DNA from: Clostridia bacterium
GTDB lineage: Bacteria; Bacillota; Clostridia; Christensenellales; Aristaeellaceae
Assembly (NCBI GenBank): GCA_017549335.1
Contig: JAFYVB010000009.1
Location: forward strand, 23,118-87,117
DNA length: 64,000 nucleotides
Reading direction: 5' to 3'
Part shown: positions 45,301 through 53,644 of the stretch, piece after piece
Numbering within the stretch: position 1 is the stretch's first letter
Layout: every line of letters starts with the position of its first letter
Program-made: the position numbers and the translations under genes
Notes under the pieces: model-generated
Seen by the model: the letters and a program-made list of their open reading frames with translations, nothing else
What the model was told of the DNA's origin: nothing
The model's database searches: none

Positions 45301-46254
45301 ATGCCCGATTATTTCATCGCTCTTGACGTCGGCGGCACCAAGTCAGACGGCGTGCTTTTCACGCCCGACGGACATATTCTCCGTCATATTATCACCCCCG
45401 GCGCCAACCCGCTTGATCTGGGCTTTGACGCCGCCATGGAGCGCTATCTGCAATCCATCCGGCTTCTTCTGAGCAAGGACGTTTCACGTGTAAAAGGGAT
45501 GTATGCAGGCATTGCCGCCGCCATGTATTTGGGTGATAAGCTCCCCCATGCGCTGCGTCCGCTGATCCCGGCCGATCGCCTGCGCATCGAAACCGACGGT
45601 CCTGCGCTGATCTCCGCCATGCTGGGACACCGCGACGGCGCCAGTCTGATTTGCGGCACGGGCTCGTCGCTGACCATCCGCAAGGGGGATCAATACGATA
45701 TGATCGGCGGCTGGGGCTACCTGATCGACGGCTGTGCCAGCGGCTTTATTCTGGGAAAACGCGCCGTGCTTGCCGCTGTACGCGAGCACGACGGGCGCGG
45801 CGAAAAAACGCTGATCACAAAGCTCCTCCACGACCGCATCGGCGAGCCCGTCGCCGATCACATTGAAACGCTTTACAGCCGCGGACGGCCTTATATCGCC
45901 TCTTTTGCAGGCGTGATTTTTGATGCCCTGCGTCAGGGAGATCCTGTGGCGGAGAAGATCGTCCGGGAGTGCATCGCAGATCTTGCCGAGCTTGTGCTCA
46001 CCGCATATCGCCGCTTGGGCGGAGCCTATACGTTGGTGCTCAACGGCGGCATTTTTCAGGCGTTTCCCGAATATGTGCAGCTGCTGAAAGACAGTGTACC
46101 CAAAGACGTTGAAATGATCGATTCCGATGCCCCGCCCGTTTTCGGCTGTGCCGTGGAATGTCTGTGGGATGCAGGCATTGACCTGACACCCTCTTTCAAG
46201 AAAACGTTCATGGAAGATTACCGTACCCTGCCTGTGCTTCGTTACAAAGGCTGA
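45301..46254 (+). CDS. BadF/BadG-type ATPase, N-acetylglucosamine-kinase-like
   Basis: A 317 aa protein of the ASKHA fold. Phosphate 1 motif ALDVGGTKSDGVLF, phosphate 2 region LICGTGSSLTI and the adenosine motif VLNGGIFQA are visible, with GGWGYLIDGCASGF typical of sugar kinases of the BadF/GlcNAc-kinase family. It may phosphorylate an amino sugar. It follows the NSS symporter by 9 bp with AAGGAG in between, so the pair may take up and activate one compound, though NSS proteins normally carry amino acids. Confidence 0.85.
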   Translation: MPDYFIALDVGGTKSDGVLFTPDGHILRHIITPGANPLDLGFDAAMERYLQSIRLLLSKDVSRVKGMYAGIAAAMYLGDKLPHALRPLIPADRLRIETDGPALISAMLGHRDGASLICGTGSSLTIRKGDQYDMIGGWGYLIDGCASGFILGKRAVLAAVREHDGRGEKTLITKLLHDRIGEPVADHIETLYSRGRPYIASFAGVIFDALRQGDPVAEKIVRECIADLAELVLTAYRRLGGAYTLVLNGGIFQAFPEYVQLLKDSVPKDVEMIDSDAPPVFGCAVECLWDAGIDLTPSFKKTFMEDYRTLPVLRYKG

Positions 46255-46300
46255 CCGCTTCTTCCGTTCATCTGTCAGATTGTCCGCAACAGCAAGTTGC

Positions 46301-46329
46301 TTGATGCTCTCTGCACCTTCCGCTATAAT
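46301..46329 (+). promoter_or_regulatory. Promoter of the zinc-ribbon HTH gene
   Basis: TTGATG (46301-46306), 17 bp, TATAAT (46324-46329), 21 bp before the ATG, so the leader is very short. Confidence 0.75.
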
Positions 46330-46350
46330 GAGCACGAGGTGATGATTTGA

Positions 46351-47112
46351 ATGGATACTAAAGGGATCATTTATGAACTGAGAACGAAAATGAACATGAC
46401 GCAGGACGAGCTTGCGGAAAAGGTGTTCGTGACCCGTCAAGCTGTTTCCCGCTGGGAAAACGGTGAAACGGTACCAAGTACCGAAACGCTGAAGCTGCTG
46501 TCCAGGCTGTTTAACGTTTCCATCAATACGCTTCTCGGCTCGCCCCGGCAATTGGTCTGCCAATGCTGCGGCATGCCCCTTGAAGATGCGAACATCAGCA
46601 AGGAAACTGACGGTTTTTTCAACGAAGAATACTGCAAGTGGTGCTATGCAGACGGCGAATACATGTACCATAACATGGACGACCTGATCGACGTGTGCGT
46701 ACAGAATATGGCAAGCGAGCATTTTTCTTCCGATCAAGCCCGCGAATACATAAAAAATATGCTGCCCAAGCTTGATTATTGGAAGCAGCATAAGTACCTC
46801 AGCGGCGCCGGAGAATTTGAAGCATTTAAAAACGCACTCATAGGCGAATTCAATGATTTGCATATTGAAGGAATGCCGAAAGTCGAAAAGCTGAACGCGC
46901 TTGTGGGCGGATATATCAATCTTGAATATCCGCTTCCCAACGGACTCACCGTAAAGCTTCTCGACGATCACGCCACGTATTTAGGCACTCAGCTGCAAAG
47001 CAATCAGGACGGAAAATGCTTTGGCCTTGCAGCAAACGCGGAGTTTCTGCTTGTTTGCACCTATGAAGAAAACGGCGCAAATCCGCAGCTGATTGTATAC
47101 AAAAAAAGATAA
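46351..47112 (+). CDS. XRE-type regulator with zinc-ribbon and C-terminal domain
   Basis: A 253 aa protein: HTH of the XRE type (VTRQAVSRWENGETVPST), then a putative zinc-ribbon domain (CQCCGMPLED ... CKWC), and a C-terminal region of about 110 residues with a YINLEYPLPNGLTVKLLDD beta stretch. Zinc ribbons after an XRE domain are known in Clostridia. The C-terminal part may sense a ligand. It has its own promoter and a terminator shared with sfsA. Confidence 0.87.
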   Translation: MDTKGIIYELRTKMNMTQDELAEKVFVTRQAVSRWENGETVPSTETLKLLSRLFNVSINTLLGSPRQLVCQCCGMPLEDANISKETDGFFNEEYCKWCYADGEYMYHNMDDLIDVCVQNMASEHFSSDQAREYIKNMLPKLDYWKQHKYLSGAGEFEAFKNALIGEFNDLHIEGMPKVEKLNALVGGYINLEYPLPNGLTVKLLDDHATYLGTQLQSNQDGKCFGLAANAEFLLVCTYEENGANPQLIVYKKR

Positions 47113-47129
47113 TTCATAGCTTCTCATAC

Positions 47130-47165
47130 AAAAGCGCACCCGCTTGTCACAGCAGGTGCGCTTTT
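47130..47165. terminator. Bidirectional terminator between the HTH gene and sfsA
   Basis: AAAAGCGCACC / GGTGCGCTTTT, 11 bp stem, T-rich run on both strands. Confidence 0.9.
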
Positions 47166-47169
47166 CTTC

Positions 47170-47844
47170 TTATAATTCAACGGGGACGTCCCCATCGATC
47201 ACCATGGAATCGGGCTGCACGATGCAATCCATACACCGCACCTCCACGCCGTTCCTCGCTGCCATGCGCAAGGTGTCTGCAAACACGGGATCGGTCGCAT
47301 CATTGGGCGAAAAAGCGTATACGCCTTTCATCTGCGCTACGAAGAGTACCATCGCCCGATGACCTTCTTCCACGCACCTGATCAGCCCCCGCAGGTGTTT
47401 TGCTCCCCTTTGGGTTGGCGCATCGGGAAAATACAAGTGTCCTTCCCGCTCCAGCGTCACGCCCTTGACCTCGATAAACACTTCCCCATCAGGCAATTCA
47501 AGGTGGAGATCAAACCGGGAATCCCCGTATGTGTATTCCCTTTTTATGCTCAGCGCATGAGGAAACAGCCGCGTCATCGCTTCAAACGCCGCTTCATTGG
47601 GCGCCTGGCTGTCCATATTGATGAGAATATCCCCTTTTTCCACGGCAATCAGGTCATGCTTGGTTTTGCGGTTCGGATGATCCGAAACAGCCAGATATAC
47701 CTTTGCACCCGGAATCAGCAGCTCCTTGCAGCGGCCGGTGTTTTTCACATGGCACACCGTATCGACGCCGTCTATTTCAACGTGTGCAATAAAGCGGTTT
47801 GGGCGGGAGATAAAGCGGCCTTCTACCACGCGTGCGTATTTCAT
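47170..47844 (-). CDS. sfsA: Sugar fermentation stimulation protein SfsA
   Basis: The 224 aa protein has family motifs FISRPNRFIAHVE, CHVKNTGRCKELLIPG and FIEVKGVTL. SfsA is a nuclease-like or DNA-binding protein whose exact role is not settled; the name comes from E. coli sugar phenotypes. Here it ends a five-gene carbohydrate-type operon, 12 bp after the GH106-like gene, and reads into the bidirectional terminator. Confidence 0.95.
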   Translation of the reverse strand: MKYARVVEGRFISRPNRFIAHVEIDGVDTVCHVKNTGRCKELLIPGAKVYLAVSDHPNRKTKHDLIAVEKGDILINMDSQAPNEAAFEAMTRLFPHALSIKREYTYGDSRFDLHLELPDGEVFIEVKGVTLEREGHLYFPDAPTQRGAKHLRGLIRCVEEGHRAMVLFVAQMKGVYAFSPNDATDPVFADTLRMAARNGVEVRCMDCIVQPDSMVIDGDVPVEL

Positions 47845-47856
47845 GTCACAGCTCCG

Positions 47857-50800
47857 TCAATCCCGGTACAGCTCGGGGCTCTTTAAAATGCCCATGGGCT
47901 TGAACTGGTATTCATACGTCCACAAATCGCCCTTGGAGCGCCATGAATCGGGGCTTTGATAGAAGTAGACCCCCGGCGTATGGTGCAGCTGCGCGAAGCC
48001 GTTCTGCCGCACACCGTACAGCTTAAGGGTAATACGGTGGCACCCCGGCGCAAGGTTTTTCAGCGTCAGCGTATAGGGCGAGAACGCGATATTTCCTGCT
48101 TCTTCGCCGTCTGCAAACACCTTGATCAGCCCACCGCGGTAATAAGGCACGCGGATGGTGATTTCTCCCTTGGTTTCCACATCAAAATGATAACGGATAT
48201 TGCCCGTATAGAAAGGCAGATGCTGACATACCACATTGCCAAAGCCCAGTTTTTTCACAGGCGGAACAATGGTTTTAACCACGCCGTCGATGTGCACGCC
48301 GAAGTCTCCCAGAAGATAGAAGCACTCCAGATTCGTTCGCCGACCGATGGGTACACGCACTTCAAGAATGTGCGTACCCACAGAAAGCGGCGGCAGCTTG
48401 ACGGTCTTGATGTCCTGATCCACATACCAGCCGCAAACGGCAGTATCCGTTTTTTTGCCGTCCAGCCAAATCTCCGTCAGCTCGGGCTCTTCCAAGGCAA
48501 GCAGCGGCTGCTCCACCGCGTATTCGCAGGGCACGGTAAAGCGCAGCGTGAGGAAATGCGTGTAGGCTTCAGGCGTGAGCATATAGGGCTGGGTGATTTC
48601 TTTGCGGCGCAGCGGTATGCCAAGGCGATTGCGTGCGGCATTATCCAGCCGTAGCAGCTCCTCCAGCGGCTGCATGGGGCCGTCATCCATCGCCCACTCT
48701 GCCATATCCAGCAGCAGCATATTGGGCTCATCCAGGGTAATATCCACAGGGCGCAGAATCAATTCGGGCGCGCCTGCCGGCAGTGTATGCCGGGGCGCTT
48801 CCGCCTCTTTACCACGGCCTGCGATCAGCTTCAGCAGCAGGCTGTCATGCATGAACCACGTGCGCTCAAAGACGGTTTTCCCTTCGCTGTAACGAACGCC
48901 AAGCGGCCGGATATCCCCCGTCAGCGTATCATAAAGCGTAACGGTATATTCGCCGTTCAGGATAAAACGCAGGCCGGGAGCCTCCTCCACGTCGGGACTG
49001 ACGGGGTTTTTGCCGTTGGCGATAAACAGCCACTTTTCGTCCCCATCCTGCCGCAGCTGATAAATCAGATGCTTCACCCGTGCGCCGGTGGCGGTACGCA
49101 CGTCGATAAAGCGATCCTCCTCCAGCGCGCCGATGATGGCAGAGGGATCAAAATCAAGACGCAGTGCCTGATGATACAACGGCTGCACGGCGTCGGAGGG
49201 CAGCGCATCCACAAGGGAGGGGCACTCGCCCACAAAGATCAGCTTGCCGCCTGCCTTTTGGAAGGCTTCCAGGCGCTCCAGCGTGGTGCTGCGCAGCGTC
49301 TGGCTGCCGCAGACAATGACGGTATCGTAGGCCATTTCGCCCACCGCAAGGGGATGATCCCCCTTCGGGCATTGATCGGGCAGACAGGCTTCGCTGATAA
49401 AGTCAAAATCGATCATGCCAAAGAGCAGCGTTTCCGTCAAGCGGGCAAACTGCTCATCCATCTGGGCGCGGATGGCAGAGGTTTTGTCCTCCGGCCCCCA
49501 ATGCAGCCAAAAGCTCTCAATGGGGTGCACAACGCCCACACGCACCTTGGCTTTGCCGCGGGTAAGGGCTGTATTGAGGCGGGCAAAATGATCCTCCACG
49601 AGGGAAAATTCCTCCCACCACGGCGACTGATAACCAATGGCTGCGGGATAATCGCGCTTGGCTTCGCCCTTCATGGTCATCCACGTCAAATGCGGCACGC
49701 GCACCGTCACGCCCAGCGCGGCCTGCCAATCGCCCTGCAGCTTGTACCCTCTGAAATCGTAATCCCACCCCGTCACGCCGTATAATTCGCTCATCATACC
49801 GGCCTTACCGTCCTGACGGACGATGGACTGGGTTTGCTTGGCGGTGTTATACTCGTGGAAGTCGCACAGCATATCAATGCCGGGAATACCGAAATGGGGA
49901 TAGCAGCGCATGGCGTCGCCCACGTGCTGCGTCTGCTTGACAAGGGTGGATTCGGCCATGACGTGACCGGTCAGGGCAATGCCGTTCTTTTCGCACCAAT
50001 CGCCGATCTGTCGGCAGAAAGCCGAAGCAAACCGGTCGGCGATCATATTGTGGAAGCGATAGCGCAGCGTGCTGACTTTTCCTTCGGGCAGCTGCCATAC
50101 AAGCTCGGGCAGACGATCCAGCAAATCTTCGTGATAGCGCTCACGGAATTCCTCCCTGAGCGTACCCGTCCACGGGAAGAACACGTCCCGTTTTTCGGTG
50201 GAAAAGCTTAAATTTTGCTTATTGGCAAACTGGGGCTCATCGGTGAAAATCGCCGGAACGGTTTTGCCGAAATCCTCCTTGAACCGGGCGCGGTACGCCT
50301 CATGGGTGACTTCGATAAATCTTTGAATGGCCTCGGGATTCAGTGTATCGGCATAGGGGTGATCGTTGAACCAGGGATCGTCGGTGGCATATTCCACATA
50401 GGCGTACCACTTGGTGCCCGATGCCTTTTCGGTTTCGGCAATGCGCCGGGCTTCCTTCAGCGTACCGTCGGCATTCAGGATCACGTCATACACAGCCAGC
50501 AGCGTACCGTTATCCTGACGGTGTTTCATGCGTCCGCGGCCCGGCTCCGAGCCCTTGGCGGCATTTGGACGATCGGATGCATAAGGATCGCAGGTGAACA
50601 GCAGCGCCTGCATGGCGTATTCCGGATGCTCTGCTGTGACCAGACCGCCTGCAGTGCCCGAAGGCCAGCGGTCTTCGTCATACAGCCATGCAAGCATTTT
50701 TTCCTGTCTGGCTTTTTCAATGCACAAACGGATATAGCCCATGAATTCTTCATCCAGATAAGGGCTGTCCATGCCTGTGCGCACATGCATATGAAAGCCG

Positions 50801-50958
50801 CCAAGGCCCATCTTTTTGAGCATATCGATCTGCTCTAAAAGCGTTTCGTTTTTCAGCTTTCCGTTCCATGCCCAAAACGGTGTGCCGCGGTATTCGCTTG
50901 TCGGATTGCAAAACAGCGCGTCGGATAGTTTTTCCGAATCATTTTGCCTGTAAAGCAT
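47857..50958 (-). CDS. GH106-like glycosyl hydrolase (probable alpha-L-rhamnosidase type)
   Basis: The 1033 aa protein is of the GH106-like type, with the opening EYRGTPFWAWNGKL and MGLGGFHMHVRTGMDSPYLD. It has an N-terminal barrel, then several beta domains, including a C-terminal region with SGDFGVH-like galactose-binding fold sequence. There is no signal peptide, so the enzyme is cytosolic and acts on imported oligosaccharides. The start at 50956-50958 follows AAAGGA; six upstream codons of the frame are not used. Within the operon it is preceded by an SGNH hydrolase, which could remove acetyl groups from the same sugar. The specific linkage is not known. Confidence 0.83.
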   Translation of the reverse strand: MLYRQNDSEKLSDALFCNPTSEYRGTPFWAWNGKLKNETLLEQIDMLKKMGLGGFHMHVRTGMDSPYLDEEFMGYIRLCIEKARQEKMLAWLYDEDRWPSGTAGGLVTAEHPEYAMQALLFTCDPYASDRPNAAKGSEPGRGRMKHRQDNGTLLAVYDVILNADGTLKEARRIAETEKASGTKWYAYVEYATDDPWFNDHPYADTLNPEAIQRFIEVTHEAYRARFKEDFGKTVPAIFTDEPQFANKQNLSFSTEKRDVFFPWTGTLREEFRERYHEDLLDRLPELVWQLPEGKVSTLRYRFHNMIADRFASAFCRQIGDWCEKNGIALTGHVMAESTLVKQTQHVGDAMRCYPHFGIPGIDMLCDFHEYNTAKQTQSIVRQDGKAGMMSELYGVTGWDYDFRGYKLQGDWQAALGVTVRVPHLTWMTMKGEAKRDYPAAIGYQSPWWEEFSLVEDHFARLNTALTRGKAKVRVGVVHPIESFWLHWGPEDKTSAIRAQMDEQFARLTETLLFGMIDFDFISEACLPDQCPKGDHPLAVGEMAYDTVIVCGSQTLRSTTLERLEAFQKAGGKLIFVGECPSLVDALPSDAVQPLYHQALRLDFDPSAIIGALEEDRFIDVRTATGARVKHLIYQLRQDGDEKWLFIANGKNPVSPDVEEAPGLRFILNGEYTVTLYDTLTGDIRPLGVRYSEGKTVFERTWFMHDSLLLKLIAGRGKEAEAPRHTLPAGAPELILRPVDITLDEPNMLLLDMAEWAMDDGPMQPLEELLRLDNAARNRLGIPLRRKEITQPYMLTPEAYTHFLTLRFTVPCEYAVEQPLLALEEPELTEIWLDGKKTDTAVCGWYVDQDIKTVKLPPLSVGTHILEVRVPIGRRTNLECFYLLGDFGVHIDGVVKTIVPPVKKLGFGNVVCQHLPFYTGNIRYHFDVETKGEITIRVPYYRGGLIKVFADGEEAGNIAFSPYTLTLKNLAPGCHRITLKLYGVRQNGFAQLHHTPGVYFYQSPDSWRSKGDLWTYEYQFKPMGILKSPELYRD

Positions 50959-50980
50959 TTCTTTTCCTTTCTGCATCTGC

Positions 50981-51565
50981 TTACGCCATAATTTTTTCGA
51001 TTACCCGCTCGGCAAGGATGCGGCATCCCGCTTCATTGAAATGCACAAAGTCCGAATGCATTTCCTCTCCCCAATCCTTCGTTACGCTGTACAGATCGTT
51101 GATCTGCACATGCAGCCGCTCCATCAGTTCCCGCGCTGCGGCATTATAGGCTTCAATTTCACGGTTGAAACGGAGAAAATCAGGCTTTGCCAATTCTTCC
51201 ACCACCGCTGTACTGAGCGCAAAAATCACCTTTGCATTGGGAAACAGTTGTCGGATGCGCCGGTATACGCGCTCAAGCAGGCGTACGTAGATATCAAGAT
51301 CGGTAAACGGCTCGTCGCCCTGAATGCGCAGCACGTCCCACAATCCGTTGTTCCAGTGCACCGTATCAATGCTCTCCCGATCCACATTTTCCGCCCATTC
51401 GTGCAGATAACGCTGCGTATACTGCACAAAGCGGCAGTTTTCATCGGGCGCATACACATTGGCCTTTCCCGCCAGTTGTTCCTTCACAAACACGCCGTAG
51501 CCCAGGCTGTTGCCGGAGGTGGAGCCAAAGCGGATGGAATCCCCGATCAGATAAATATTTCTCAT
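50981..51565 (-). CDS. SGNH/GDSL-type hydrolase, likely carbohydrate esterase
   Basis: A 194 aa protein with GDSI (nucleophile Ser), a block with HWNNGLWD, and the C-terminal DFVHFNEAG (Asp and His). It resembles esterases that deacetylate sugars. No signal peptide, so it acts inside. It precedes the GH106-like gene, with a 22 bp gap. Confidence 0.85.
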   Translation of the reverse strand: MRNIYLIGDSIRFGSTSGNSLGYGVFVKEQLAGKANVYAPDENCRFVQYTQRYLHEWAENVDRESIDTVHWNNGLWDVLRIQGDEPFTDLDIYVRLLERVYRRIRQLFPNAKVIFALSTAVVEELAKPDFLRFNREIEAYNAAARELMERLHVQINDLYSVTKDWGEEMHSDFVHFNEAGCRILAERVIEKIMA

Positions 51566-51574
51566 AACCTGTCC

Positions 51575-52366
51575 TTAGTCATGCCAGCCGTGCTTTTGCA
51601 GGAAAGCAATGCACTTGGCCGGATCGTTGGCGGTGATCAGCATCGCACCGCGCAGGCAACCCTTTTCCCAGCTTTCTTCGCTGTCGTTGGAATAGTAAAT
51701 CCACGGCTCCACGCCGTTTGCGATCGCCAGATCAAAATCCTCCCGATCGCGCACGGGCTCGGTTTCTCCCTTCCACAGGCATACGCAGTGGAAGTAATCA
51801 TAAGGCGCACGGGTCACCTCGCCTTTGAGCACGGAGAAAGGATAATATCCGTGCAGGCGATACTTATGATCATACTTTTTATCAATGTATTCCAGCAGCC
51901 CCGCATGCCAGCAGTTGATCCAGATACGATCTCCCCAGCCGTATTCCTCCAGCAGCGCAATGGCTTTATCGCAGGAAATATAGGCCCAGTCATCGCCCTC
52001 GGCAGGATAATCCTTGAGCTCCACGTTGAGGGTCATATGGGGATGATCCTTCATCATTTCAAGGAATTCCACAAACGTGGGGACCTTTTCCCCCTTGAAA
52101 GCTTCATCTTTCCATCCGCCGGCGTCCAGTTCTTTGATCTCCGCCAGCGTTTTTTCGCGGATCAGGCCTTCGCCGTTGGTAGTGCGATCCACCTGATGAT
52201 CGTGCATCAGGATGATCTCGCCATCCTTGGTCATGTGCAGGTCGATCTCCAGCTGATCGATATTCAGCTTCAGCGCTTCCCTGAAAGCAAGAAGGGTGTT
52301 TTCGGGATAATATTTGGAATTGCCGCGATGCGCCGCTACACGGACGCGATTTTTATAAGTATCCAT
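51575..52366 (-). CDS. Glycerophosphodiester phosphodiesterase
   Basis: The 263 aa protein has AAHRGNSKYYPENTLLAF and ELDLHMTKDGEIILMHDHQVDRTTNG-type motifs (His, Glu, Asp, His; here written QLEIDLHMTKDGE), so it should cleave glycerophosphodiesters. I chose the second of two ATGs (52366) because it sits 7 nt after GAGG; 52369 is possible. No signal peptide. In this operon it may release glycerol phosphate from imported or teichoic-type substrates. Confidence 0.9.
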   Translation of the reverse strand: MDTYKNRVRVAAHRGNSKYYPENTLLAFREALKLNIDQLEIDLHMTKDGEIILMHDHQVDRTTNGEGLIREKTLAEIKELDAGGWKDEAFKGEKVPTFVEFLEMMKDHPHMTLNVELKDYPAEGDDWAYISCDKAIALLEEYGWGDRIWINCWHAGLLEYIDKKYDHKYRLHGYYPFSVLKGEVTRAPYDYFHCVCLWKGETEPVRDREDFDLAIANGVEPWIYYSNDSEESWEKGCLRGAMLITANDPAKCIAFLQKHGWHD

Positions 52367-52375
52367 CATTTCACC

Positions 52376-53512
52376 TCAATCAAAGTAATGCAAAAGTACA
52401 GCCAGCGCGATCTTCTGACCGGGCAGGATGGAACTCAGGCGCACCCATTCGCCCCGCGTATGCCCCAGCGCGCCGTCCATGGCGCCGATGGTCACCGAAG
52501 GAATGCCCAGCGCCAAAGCGGTATTGGCATCGGTGGAGCCGGCACAGGCAGTGATTTCATTTCCGGTATACGCATGCATGATTTTTTGCATACGCCGGGT
52601 GAGGTCGTTCAGTTTTTCCGCATCCACATCGCCGTTGCAGGGACGGATCCCCAGGATCTCCACGTCAATGTTCACGCCTTCGCGGCGCTCCGCTTCCACC
52701 GTTTCATTGAAAAACGCTTCCATTTCGGCCAGACACTCCCGGTCTTCGGAGCGGTATTCGTACAGCATACTGCACTCGCCGCAGATGCTGTTTACTGTGG
52801 TCCCGCCTTCGATCACGCCCACGTTATAGGTGGTCTTTGCCTTCGTGGGCACCTGCTTTTCATACAGTTTTCCGATCAGATGCGCCATCTGCACGATGGC
52901 ATTGGTGTTGCCGAACTTGCCGTAGGAATGTCCGCCCTGTGCGCGGATGGTTACCTTCATACGGTGAGAGCCCACCGCCGTGTTGACCACCTTATGCAGC
53001 CCGCCGTCAATGGAGATCATTTCAACGATACGGCCTTCAAAATCCTTGAAAATCTGCTTGCTGCCCTTGAGATTGCCCAGCCCCTCCTCACAGGAATTGG
53101 CAACGATCAGTACGCCGATGTCCGTCTTGATTTCATGCTCCGCAGCATATTTGGCCGCCATCAGCAAGGTGACAAGATTGGCGGTATCGTCACCGATGCC
53201 GGGCGCAAAAAGCTTATCGTCTTCCTCCCGCATGGCAAGTTCCTGCGTGTCGGGAAAAACGATGTCGGTATGCGCCATCAGAACGACCAGGGGATTGTCT
53301 TCCGTCACGCCGATGGGATAGATCACGTTGAGGGCGCTGTCAATATACACCTGCTTTGCGCCCTGATTTTCAAGCCAGTTTTTCACAAATTCCGCGCGTT
53401 TTTCTTCATGGTGCGAGGGCGCGGGAATCTTTCCCAAATCCTTTAAAAGCGCAATGGCTTCCTGCGCATGACGCTCACACCAATCCAACTGATATGCATT
53501 CAAAAAGGCCAT
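52376..53512 (-). CDS. M20-family metallopeptidase
   Basis: A 378 aa M20-family enzyme. Metal ligands and catalytic residues are in LMAHTDIVFP, APGIGDDTAN and ANSCEEGLGNL. There is a dimerisation domain in the middle (GSHRMKVTIRAQGGHSYG). It is the first gene of the five-gene operon and follows the promoter at 53543-53571. It probably hydrolyses a dipeptide or acylated amino acid. Confidence 0.92.
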   Translation of the reverse strand: MAFLNAYQLDWCERHAQEAIALLKDLGKIPAPSHHEEKRAEFVKNWLENQGAKQVYIDSALNVIYPIGVTEDNPLVVLMAHTDIVFPDTQELAMREEDDKLFAPGIGDDTANLVTLLMAAKYAAEHEIKTDIGVLIVANSCEEGLGNLKGSKQIFKDFEGRIVEMISIDGGLHKVVNTAVGSHRMKVTIRAQGGHSYGKFGNTNAIVQMAHLIGKLYEKQVPTKAKTTYNVGVIEGGTTVNSICGECSMLYEYRSEDRECLAEMEAFFNETVEAERREGVNIDVEILGIRPCNGDVDAEKLNDLTRRMQKIMHAYTGNEITACAGSTDANTALALGIPSVTIGAMDGALGHTRGEWVRLSSILPGQKIALAVLLHYFD

Positions 53513-53542
53513 TGTATTTGCCTCCCGTTTTTCTTTTCCTAC

Positions 53543-53571
53543 ATCATACGCCCTCAGGTTTTTCCTGTCAA
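53543..53571 (-). promoter_or_regulatory. Promoter of the M20-sfsA operon
   Basis: TTGACA (53566-53571) and TATGAT (53543-53548) on the minus strand, 17 bp apart, 31 bp before the M20 start. Confidence 0.85.
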
Positions 53572-53585
53572 GATGCGGTTTTCTG

Positions 53586-53614
53586 TTGCATCCTGCTTAA
53601 AAAGCGTGTACAAT
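53586..53614 (+). promoter_or_regulatory. Promoter of the M20D-phosphatase pair
   Basis: TTGCAT (53586-53591), 17 bp, TACAAT (53609-53614). It starts only 15 bp from the divergent promoter of the M20 operon. Confidence 0.75.
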
Positions 53615-53644
53615 ATTCCTAACAGCCAAAGGAGGCGCAGCAAT

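Noticed and set aside
51041-53446. 801-codon plus-strand frame across SGNH, GDPD and M20 genes
   Set aside because: Crosses three good minus-strand genes; composition is shadow-like.
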